Source: an uncultured Lachnospiraceae bacterium
GTDB taxonomy: Bacteria; Bacillota; Clostridia; Lachnospirales; Lachnospiraceae
Direction of reading: 5' to 3'
Length of the DNA: 45,810 nt
Assembly: GCA_934292725.1 (NCBI GenBank)
Contig: CAKQXY010000028.1
Location: forward strand, 1 to 45,810
The notes beneath the pieces were generated by a model. The model worked only from the letters and a program-made list of their open reading frames with translations. It had not been told where the DNA came from and searched no databases. Positions within the stretch are counted from its first letter, which is position 1, and every line of letters starts with the position of its first letter. This document shows positions 39,939 to 45,810 of the stretch, piece after piece. Position numbers and translations under genes: made by a program.

Positions 39939-39967
39939 TTGACTTGATCTTGTAAATGTAGGATAAT
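39939..39967 (+). promoter_or_regulatory. Sigma-A promoter of the second polysaccharide block
   Basis: -35 TTGACT (39939-39944), 17-bp spacer, -10 GATAAT (39962-39967). A TTGACA at 39923 is an alternative -35 without a matching -10. Confidence 0.7.
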
Positions 39968-40011
39968 ATTGTATAAACCGATATAGTAAATATGACGGAC
40001 TTTCGATGAAG

Positions 40012-40062
40012 ACAGCCGCAGAATCTCCCTAAAGAAAATTTTTCGGGGGGTGCTGCGGCTGT
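40012..40062 (+). promoter_or_regulatory. Leader hairpin of the glycosylphosphotransferase gene
   Basis: ACAGCCGCAG and CTGCGGCTGT are perfect 10-bp arms. The loop holds a further CTCCC/GGGGG and GAAAA/TTTTC pairing. It starts about 40 nt into the transcript and ends 5 bases before the GGAGGG ribosome binding region. There is no T run, so it is a candidate protein-binding or translational control element. Processive antiterminators such as LoaP act on leaders of this gene type in Firmicutes. Confidence 0.5.
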
Positions 40063-40085
40063 ATAAGGGAGGGCAAAAAGAAGAA

Positions 40086-41537
40086 ATGTACAGAAAAGAA
40101 TCTGAAGGTTGGTTTAAACATACCGATTTTATCCTGATCGACATGATCTGCCTGCAGATAGCGTTTTACCTCGCATATCTGATTAAGGGATTGGGTATAA
40201 ATCCCTACAATGATCTTGTTTACCGCAATATGGCAATTGTGTTAGAGCTTGCCGATCTTGTCACGATGTTCATGCTTGATATGCTGCATCATGTAACACA
40301 GAGAGGTCGCTATAGGGAACTGATTGCAACAGTTGGAAATGTGGTTGCCGTTGGTCTTTTGGGAAGTGCTTACCTGTTTGTCATGCAGGAAGGCGAAGCT
40401 TACTCAAGAATGACATTTGGTATTACTCTTGTATTATATTTTATATTATCCTACACTACAAGATTAGCCTGGAAACGCGTATTAGCAAGCGGCAAATGGG
40501 ATAAAAATCGCAGATCACTGCTGATTGTGACAACAAAGGCAGAGGCAAAAAAGGTTGTTGAGACAGTTCAGGCTAATAATTACGGAAAGTTCTTAATTAG
40601 CGGCTTAGTTATTGTTGACAAAGATTTGACTGGTCAGAGCATTGCCGGTGTGAATGTGATTGCAAACAGCAAAGACGCTCCGATGTATGTGTGCCAACAG
40701 TGGATTGATGAGGTGCTTATCGTTGTTCCAGATGATAAGCCATATCCAGAGGAGCTTATTAAGAAGCTTGAAGAAACTGGTGTGACGATGCATCTTAGAC
40801 TGTCAAAGATCGCAGCAGTAGAGGATCGTCCTCAATTTGTGGAAAAGATTGGTTCCTACACAGTGCTTACGACCAGTTTAAACTATGCATCACCAAAACA
40901 GCTTTTATTTAAGCGTGTAATGGATATTGCAGGCGGACTTGTTGGATGTTTGCTTACAGTTATCATTTTCATATTTGTAGCTCCGATTATTTATATCAGC
41001 TCTCCGGGACCGATATTCTTCTCTCAGGAGCGTATCGGAAAGAATGGAAAGAAGTTTAAGATTTATAAATTCCGCAGTATGTACATGGATGCAGAAGCAA
41101 GAAAAGCTGAGCTGATGAAGCAAAACCGTGTAGCAGATGGAAAGATGTTTAAGCTTGACTTTGATCCGCGAGTTATCGGAAATAAGATCTTGCCGGATGG
41201 AACAAAGAAAACTGGTGTTGGTAATTTCATTAGAGTAACGAGTCTTGATGAGTTTCCACAGTTCTTCAATGTACTTAAAGGTGATATGAGTCTTGTGGGA
41301 ACACGACCACCGCTTCCGGGAGAGGTTTCTGAGTATGAGATTCATCATCGTGCTAGACTTGCAATCAAGCCAGGTATCACCGGCATGTGGCAGGTCAGCG
41401 GCAGAAGTGATATCACAGACTTTGAGGAAGTCGTAAGACTTGATACAAAGTATATAAAGGAATGGACACCTGCACTTGATATTAAGATCTTGTTTAAGAC
41501 AGTAAAGACTGTTCTTGGCAAGGAAGGATCAATGTAA
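40086..41537 (+). CDS. Polyprenyl glycosylphosphotransferase (initiating sugar transferase)
   Basis: It puts the first sugar phosphate on undecaprenyl phosphate and so starts the repeat unit. The 483 residues have four to five N-terminal membrane segments (about 20-125), a CoA-binding-like Rossmann domain (about 150-265, with LLIVTTKAEAKKVVE), one more membrane helix (about 285-313) and the catalytic bacterial-transferase domain. That domain has SPGPIFFSQERIGKNGKKF, KFRSMYMDAE, SLDEFPQFFNVLKGDMS, LVGTRPPLPGEV and KPGITGMWQVSGRS. The ATG at 40086 follows GGAGGG by 12 bases. An upstream GTG at 40050 lies in the leader hairpin. Confidence 0.94.
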   Translation: MYRKESEGWFKHTDFILIDMICLQIAFYLAYLIKGLGINPYNDLVYRNMAIVLELADLVTMFMLDMLHHVTQRGRYRELIATVGNVVAVGLLGSAYLFVMQEGEAYSRMTFGITLVLYFILSYTTRLAWKRVLASGKWDKNRRSLLIVTTKAEAKKVVETVQANNYGKFLISGLVIVDKDLTGQSIAGVNVIANSKDAPMYVCQQWIDEVLIVVPDDKPYPEELIKKLEETGVTMHLRLSKIAAVEDRPQFVEKIGSYTVLTTSLNYASPKQLLFKRVMDIAGGLVGCLLTVIIFIFVAPIIYISSPGPIFFSQERIGKNGKKFKIYKFRSMYMDAEARKAELMKQNRVADGKMFKLDFDPRVIGNKILPDGTKKTGVGNFIRVTSLDEFPQFFNVLKGDMSLVGTRPPLPGEVSEYEIHHRARLAIKPGITGMWQVSGRSDITDFEEVVRLDTKYIKEWTPALDIKILFKTVKTVLGKEGSM

Positions 41538-41562
41538 GGTAAAATAAAAAGACTTGGTGAAA

Positions 41563-41712
41563 GGAAAATCGTCGCGTTGTCGCGTTTTCCGTAGCCAATG
41601 ACAGAGCAGCGCTTCGACAGCCCACATGAATGAAGGTGGGATGGCGAAGCGCTAGGTTGTGAGAGGGGAGTACTATTATATATATAATAGTTTGACGGGC
41701 TCGACATGAGCC
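41563..41712 (+). repeat. Series of hairpins and a perfect palindrome before ugd
   Basis: Three hairpins lie in a row: GGAAAA/TTTTCC with inner CGCG/CGCG (41563-41590), AGCGCTTCG/CGAAGCGCT with inner CCCAC/GTGGG (41608-41653), and GGCTC/GAGCC (41699-41713). Between the last two lies the 20-bp perfect palindrome ACTATTATAT/ATATAATAGT (41672-41691). TTGACG at 41692 with TAACAT 16 bp later is a possible ugd promoter whose -35 touches the palindrome. None of the hairpins has a proper T run. Confidence 0.5.
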
Positions 41713-41753
41713 TTAACATATAAAGATGAAAGAATTCAGGAGAATATAGGATT

Positions 41754-43004
41754 ATGAAAAAGAATTACAAGATCGCAGTTGCTGGCACTGGCTATGTTGG
41801 CTTGTCAATTGCAACATTGCTTTCTCAGCACCACCAGGTAACTGCTGTGGATATTATTCCAGAGAAGGTGGATTTGATTAATAATCGCAAGTCTCCGATT
41901 CAGGATGAGTATATTGAGAAATACTTAAGTGAGAAAAAGCTAGATTTAACCGCAACATTGGACGCAAAGGCTGCATACAGTGATGCGGATTTTGTTGTTA
42001 TAGCGGCACCGACGAATTATGATAGTAAGACACAGCATTTTGATACAAGTGCAGTTGAGGCTGTAATTAAGCTAGTAATGGAGTATAACCCGAATGCGAT
42101 TATGGTTATCAAGTCAACAATCCCAGTAGGATATACAGCAAGCGTAAGAGAGAAGTTTGGCAGCAAGAACATTATTTTTAGCCCAGAGTTTTTACGTGAA
42201 AGCAAGGCTCTGTATGATAACCTGTATCCGTCTCGTATTATAGTGGGTACAGATTTGAACGATGAGCGTCTGGTAGAGGCGGCTCATGAGTTTGCAGGTT
42301 TGTTGCAGGAAGGCGCTATTAAAGAGAATATTGATACTTTATTCATGGGATTTACTGAGGCAGAGGCTGTAAAGTTGTTTGCCAATACATATCTGGCATT
42401 GAGAGTTGCTTATTTTAATGAGCTTGATACTTATGCAGAGAGCAAGGGATTAAATACGCAGCAGATTATTGATGGTGTGTGTCTGGATCCAAGAATTGGA
42501 AGTCATTATAATAACCCAAGCTTTGGATATGGTGGATATTGCTTACCGAAGGATACAAAGCAGTTACTTGCAAACTATGCGGATGTGCCGGAGAATTTGA
42601 TTGAGGCAATTGTTGAGAGTAATAGAACAAGAAAAGATTTTATCGCTGACCGAGTTCTGAAACTGGCAGGTTATTATGGTTATGATGAGGATAATGAGTA
42701 TGATGAGAAGCAGGAGAAGGCTGTAACCATTGGTGTGTATCGTCTGACCATGAAGAGTAATAGTGACAATTTCCGCCAGAGTTCAATTCAGGGTGTTATG
42801 AAGAGAATTAAGGCAAAGGGTGCAACAGTTGTGATTTATGAGCCGACTCTGAAAGATGGCGAGACTTTCTTTGGAAGTGTTGTAGTGAATGATCTGGAGA
42901 AGTTCAAGCAGATGTCACAGGCGATTATTGCGAACAGATATGATAAGTGTCTGGATGATGTGAAAGAGAAGGTTTATACACGTGACATTTTCCAGCGTGA
43001 CTAA
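41754..43004 (+). CDS. ugd: UDP-glucose 6-dehydrogenase
   Basis: It oxidises UDP-glucose to UDP-glucuronate for an acidic polysaccharide. The 416 residues contain the NAD-binding AGTGYVGLS (residues about 9-17), APTNYD, KSTIPVGYT, SPEFLRESKALYD, the substrate-binding KLFANTYLALRVAYFNELD, and the catalytic Cys in GYGGYCLPKD. A charged insert near residue 318-330 (GYDEDNEYDEKQEK) makes it slightly longer than the common 388-residue form. AGGAGAA precedes the ATG. Transcribed with the polysaccharide genes; a separate promoter may lie at 41692-41719. Confidence 0.95.
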   Translation: MKKNYKIAVAGTGYVGLSIATLLSQHHQVTAVDIIPEKVDLINNRKSPIQDEYIEKYLSEKKLDLTATLDAKAAYSDADFVVIAAPTNYDSKTQHFDTSAVEAVIKLVMEYNPNAIMVIKSTIPVGYTASVREKFGSKNIIFSPEFLRESKALYDNLYPSRIIVGTDLNDERLVEAAHEFAGLLQEGAIKENIDTLFMGFTEAEAVKLFANTYLALRVAYFNELDTYAESKGLNTQQIIDGVCLDPRIGSHYNNPSFGYGGYCLPKDTKQLLANYADVPENLIEAIVESNRTRKDFIADRVLKLAGYYGYDEDNEYDEKQEKAVTIGVYRLTMKSNSDNFRQSSIQGVMKRIKAKGATVVIYEPTLKDGETFFGSVVVNDLEKFKQMSQAIIANRYDKCLDDVKEKVYTRDIFQRD

Positions 43005-43029
43005 AGCATAAGAGAGAGGAAACAGAGTT

Positions 43030-43219
43030 ATGAAGGGTATTATTTTAGCAGGAGGATCGGGTACTCGTCTGTATCCTCTCACAAAGGTAACTAGCAAACA
43101 AGGTTGCGCGTCCGTTCAACAGCCGCTTGGATAAGAACAAGCTGGTGGAAGCTGGATTTACTCCACTTCCGACCTGGCAGAATGCACTGAGTCGTTATCT
43201 AAAAGAAATCGAGCAGTAA
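43030..43219 (+). pseudogene. rfbA start fused to rfbD end (deletion remnant)
   Basis: Bases 43030-43101 encode MKGIILAGGSGTRLYPLTKV and four more residues, the nucleotide-binding start of glucose-1-phosphate thymidylyltransferase (RfbA/RmlA), with its own AGAGAGGAAA ribosome binding site. In a different frame, 43103-43219 encode ARPFNSRLDKNKLVEAGFTP and on to ALSRYLKEIEQ, the C-terminal end of dTDP-4-dehydrorhamnose reductase (RfbD/RmlD). The stretch between, at least most of rfbA and rfbD, is missing, so a deletion joined the two genes. The fused frame cannot make a working enzyme. Confidence 0.88.
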
Positions 43220-43234
43220 GGGGATATAGAGAAA

Positions 43235-43324
43235 ATGGGACAGATTAAAGTTGACGGTACGGCACTGAACTTAAGTGATAAGGACCAGAAGTGGTTGGGA
43301 CTGAAGGATACTTTTAAATTTTAG
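43235..43324 (+). pseudogene. rfbC remnant with internal deletion
   Basis: A 29-codon frame begins MGQIKV, as in dTDP-4-dehydrorhamnose 3,5-epimerase (RfbC/RmlC), and then continues directly DGTALNLSDKDQKWLGLKDTFKF, which resembles the C-terminal end of clostridial RfbC. About 160-180 middle residues of the family are gone, yet the frame is kept. It lies 15 bp after the rfbD remnant, in the usual rml operon setting. The match of the tail to RfbC is from memory of the family and should be searched. Confidence 0.75.
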
Positions 43325-43343
43325 GAACACAGGGGTAGTAAGA

Positions 43344-44591
43344 ATGCAGTGGAAAAATGAAGTGCAACACGTATTTTTGGTAGGAGCTAAGAGCTTAGGC
43401 GCTTATGGCGGATACGAGACTTTTGTTTATAAGCTCACAGAGTACCACCAGAATAAGACAAATATTAAATATCATGTGGCGTGTAAGGCTAACGGCGACG
43501 GCTGCATGGACGAAACAAAAGTGGATGGTGTGACCAGAATCAATGATCACGAGTTTGAATTCCATAATGCACATTGTTTCAAAATAGATATTCCTCAGAT
43601 TGGACCTGCACAGGCAATTTATTATGATGTTGCGGCATTGAAGGTTTGCTGTAAGTACATAAAGGAACATCGGATTAAGCATCCAATCGTTTATATCATG
43701 GCTTGCCGTATCGGACCCTTTGCTGGTCATTTCTATAAAGAAATCCATAAGCTGGGTGGTACTGTGTACTTGAATCCGGACGGACATGAATGGATGAGAG
43801 CAAAATGGTCTGCGCCGATCCGGAAATACTGGAAGATTTCTGAGCAGATGATGGTTAAATACTGTGACCTTGCTATCTGTGACTCAGTGAATATCGAGAA
43901 GTACATCCACGAGTGTTATGACGGAAAAGGCATCAAGGGCAGAAATCCGAAGACCACATTTATTGCGTATGGCGCAGATCTGACCCTCAGTAAGTTAGCT
44001 GATGACGATGAGAAGCTGGTGAACTGGTATAAAGAAAAAGGACTGACGAAAAAGGACTATTACCTTGTTGTCGGTCGTTTTGTACCGGAGAACTCTTTTG
44101 AGGTTATGATTCGAGAGTTCATGAAGAGCAAGAGCAAAAAGGATTTTGCCATTATTACAAATGTGAACGAGAAGTTCTTGAATGAGCTTGAGGAAAAACT
44201 TCATTTCAAGAGCGATAAAAGAATCAAATTTGTCGGTACTGTTTATGACCAGGAACTGCTGAAGAAGATTCGTGAGAATGCATATGCTTATTTCCACGGT
44301 CATACGGTCGGTGGCACGAATCCGTCTCTGATTGAGGCTCTTGGCAGTACAGATTTAAACCTGTTGGTTGATGTTGGTTTTAATAAAGAAGTCGCAGAAG
44401 ATTGTGCTTTGTATTGGAGCCGCAAGCCGGGGAGTCTCGCAAAGCTGATTAATAAAGCGGATCAGATGAGTGCAGACCAAATCGCTGAGATGGGTCGGAG
44501 AGCAAAGAAGCGTGTTGCTGAAGAGTACACGTGGGAGAAAATCTGCGGGGAGTATGAGGCTGTTTATACAAGAAATAATGGAGGTTACTGA
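43344..44591 (+). CDS. GT4-type glycosyltransferase, rhamnosyltransferase-like (DUF1972)
   Basis: A 415-residue cytoplasmic transferase. The N-terminal DUF1972 domain begins VFLVGAKSLGAYGGYETFVYKL, a form (given here in parts GAKSLGAYGGYETF) seen in Cps2T/RgpA-type beta-1,4-rhamnosyltransferases. The C-terminal GT4 domain has YYLVVGRFVPENSFEVMI, the nucleotide-sugar binding HGHTVGGTNPSLIEALG, and a closing YTWEKICGEYEAVY. The ATG has a weak AGGGGT upstream. It follows the rml remnants, which fits an earlier rhamnose supply; dTDP-rhamnose must now come from genes elsewhere, or the donor differs. Confidence 0.85.
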   Translation: MQWKNEVQHVFLVGAKSLGAYGGYETFVYKLTEYHQNKTNIKYHVACKANGDGCMDETKVDGVTRINDHEFEFHNAHCFKIDIPQIGPAQAIYYDVAALKVCCKYIKEHRIKHPIVYIMACRIGPFAGHFYKEIHKLGGTVYLNPDGHEWMRAKWSAPIRKYWKISEQMMVKYCDLAICDSVNIEKYIHECYDGKGIKGRNPKTTFIAYGADLTLSKLADDDEKLVNWYKEKGLTKKDYYLVVGRFVPENSFEVMIREFMKSKSKKDFAIITNVNEKFLNELEEKLHFKSDKRIKFVGTVYDQELLKKIRENAYAYFHGHTVGGTNPSLIEALGSTDLNLLVDVGFNKEVAEDCALYWSRKPGSLAKLINKADQMSADQIAEMGRRAKKRVAEEYTWEKICGEYEAVYTRNNGGY

Positions 44592-45431
44592 ATGGAGGTT
44601 CATATGGAAAAGGAAGACATGAGGGCAACGTTTCTTCCAATGATTCAATTAAATTGCATTGAAATAGCGAAAGAAATAGATAAAATTTGCAGAAAAAATG
44701 GTATCCACTATTCATTATGTGGAGGTTCCGTTATTGGCGCACATTTATACCAAGGTTTTATTCCGTGGGATGATGATATTGATCTGATGATGTCGCGGAA
44801 AGATTATGATAAGTTTGTTTCAGTATTTCCCAAACAGGCTCAGAGACGCTATAAATTGCTGAACTATAAATACAGCAAAACTGCTGCGGTACCGACGTTG
44901 TTTTCGAGAGTAGAGGATATGAATACAGAAGTAACTGAGGAAATAGCAGGACACGTTAGAAAGGGACACGTGTTTGTTGATATAACTGTTATGGATAATG
45001 TGCCATCAAAATTATCACACAAAGTAGCTTGTATTTATGGTAGCTATGTTTATACAAAATTATATCGACATAATGGTATGACGCCTGGGACGGTATGGAA
45101 GAAAGCACTTTTCAATGTTATGACAGGAAAAGTAAATGATGAGGGATCATTGAAGGCATATGAAAAATACGAAGATTTCTGCAGAAAAAATGCAAACAAA
45201 AATACTGAATACTGTGCTGAATTGATGTCAGCAGCATATTCGGGATATCTATATAAACGTAAGTTCTTTGATAATTATATTGATGTTTCATTTGAAAATA
45301 TAAAACTAATGGTAATACATGATTATATGGATTATTTGCATATGAGATATGGTGATCGAGAGTTTACAAAGGAAGTGCCGAAAGATCAGCGCTTTAATTC
45401 ACATATTATCGATTTCAAAATGAATGAGTGA
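44592..45431 (+). CDS. LicD family phosphotransferase
   Basis: LicD proteins add phosphocholine or other phospho-groups to surface polysaccharides. The 279 residues have the family core CGGSVIGAHLYQGFIPWDDDIDLMM (shown here in parts: GGSVIGAHLYQGF and IPWDDDIDLMMSRKDY), with the catalytic Asp cluster WDDDID. FVDITVMDNVP follows. The middle (SHKVACIYGSYVYTK) is somewhat hydrophobic. The start ATG directly follows the stop of the glycosyltransferase, with GGAGGT upstream. A second in-frame ATG at 44604 has a closer GGAGGT. Codons are more AT-rich than in ugd, hinting at a separate origin. Confidence 0.9.
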   Translation: MEVHMEKEDMRATFLPMIQLNCIEIAKEIDKICRKNGIHYSLCGGSVIGAHLYQGFIPWDDDIDLMMSRKDYDKFVSVFPKQAQRRYKLLNYKYSKTAAVPTLFSRVEDMNTEVTEEIAGHVRKGHVFVDITVMDNVPSKLSHKVACIYGSYVYTKLYRHNGMTPGTVWKKALFNVMTGKVNDEGSLKAYEKYEDFCRKNANKNTEYCAELMSAAYSGYLYKRKFFDNYIDVSFENIKLMVIHDYMDYLHMRYGDREFTKEVPKDQRFNSHIIDFKMNE

Positions 45432-45460
45432 ACGAGCGAAAAAAGGAAGGATATGGGACA

Positions 45461-45810
45461 ATGGGAGAGGCGAAAAAACTTTTTGATAAATTTGGAGGCG
45501 TAAATCTTATTAAACAGTATGCCAGGGCTGGAGTTTTACCATTTGCACTTGCAATCGCTCCACTCCTCGGGTTTTCAAGAAAAGGATTGGAATTGTTTAG
45601 GATGGCAGTTCAAATGAAAACCTATCAGAAAATAGAAAAAAGATACGCGAATACATTAGTAAATTACGATAAAAATACAGACTGGGACAAGATGATGCAT
45701 ATCCATGAAAGGAAAGTGTGGATCTGTTGGCTTCAAGGAATGGAAAATGCACCATCAGTAGTTCAGAAATGCTATAAATCAGTTTGCAAGCATTTAACGG
45801 AATACGAAAT
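45461..45810 (+). CDS. Capsular polysaccharide synthesis protein, partial (cut by window end)
   Basis: The first 116 codons are visible. The start MGEAKKLFDKFGGVNLIKQY leads into a membrane-near helix (ARAGVLPFALAIAPLLG) and then the beginning of a Caps_synth/GT32-like domain, KVWICWLQGMENAPSVVQKC, which holds the family's WxxWxQG-type start. AAGGAAGG is 10 bases before the ATG. It follows LicD by 29 bp in the same operon. The DxD catalytic motif would lie beyond the window. Confidence 0.8.
   Translation, partial: MGEAKKLFDKFGGVNLIKQYARAGVLPFALAIAPLLGFSRKGLELFRMAVQMKTYQKIEKRYANTLVNYDKNTDWDKMMHIHERKVWICWLQGMENAPSVVQKCYKSVCKHLTEYE

Noticed and set aside
43395..43787. Minus-strand frame opposite the glycosyltransferase
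   Set aside because: It overlaps a well-supported coding region and has no family features.

Overview
The window looks like a chromosomal segment of a Gram-positive anaerobe of the class Clostridia, most likely Lachnospiraceae. The signs are consensus sigma-A promoters with 17-bp spacers, AGGAGG-type ribosome binding sites, a yybP-ykoY riboswitch, an HrcA/CIRCE-like operator, a Wzz/CpsD/LCP exopolysaccharide locus of Firmicutes type and many gut-fermenter sugar genes. The family assignment is an inference from gene content, not from a marker gene.

Layout. 1-572: five tRNA genes (Thr, a CAT-anticodon tRNA, Asp, Val, Arg) in two transcription units. 692-2583: nagB-nagA for amino-sugar catabolism. 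2654-4465 (minus): oligoendopeptidase F. 4747-6982: a manganese-type riboswitch ahead of a small unknown gene and a flotillin. 7275-9483: a small membrane protein, lgt, ybaK and greA. 9516-15469: a GH3 glycosidase of beta-xylosidase type, xylulokinase, xpaC and telA. 15459-17896: an FMN-binding-like membrane protein, DegV and a PHP phosphatase. 18389-23349: the lower glycolysis cluster gap-pgk-tpiA-gpmI. 23569-25796 (minus): cstA with a translationally coupled unknown partner. 26058-29538: a DUF4874/DUF4832 protein, DAHP synthase and araD.

29619-45810 is a cell-surface polysaccharide locus. It starts with a Wzz/CpsC protein, a CpsD tyrosine kinase, an LCP ligase, a secreted acidic repeat protein and a LytR_C protein. 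It resumes at 40086 with a polyprenyl glycosylphosphotransferase, UDP-glucose dehydrogenase, a rhamnosyltransferase-like glycosyltransferase, a LicD protein and a partial capsule-synthesis protein. Between these blocks lies an AT-rich cassette (about 34.48-39.68 kb) bracketed by an 84-bp direct repeat and by two copies of the same terminator. It carries an AAA ATPase/RloB pair, a second AAA ATPase, a DUF2188 gene behind a CIRCE-like operator, and an unknown gene. A leftover 3' end of a second LytR_C allele sits at its right edge. Further right, a dTDP-rhamnose operon survives only as short end fragments (43030-43324).

The most unusual signal outside genes is a family of about 150-190-nt imperfect palindromes: five full copies and one shortened copy. 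Their internal loops are conserved while their stems change in a compensatory way. A separate multi-branched element sits between gap and pgk and shares its outer arms with the shortened copy.
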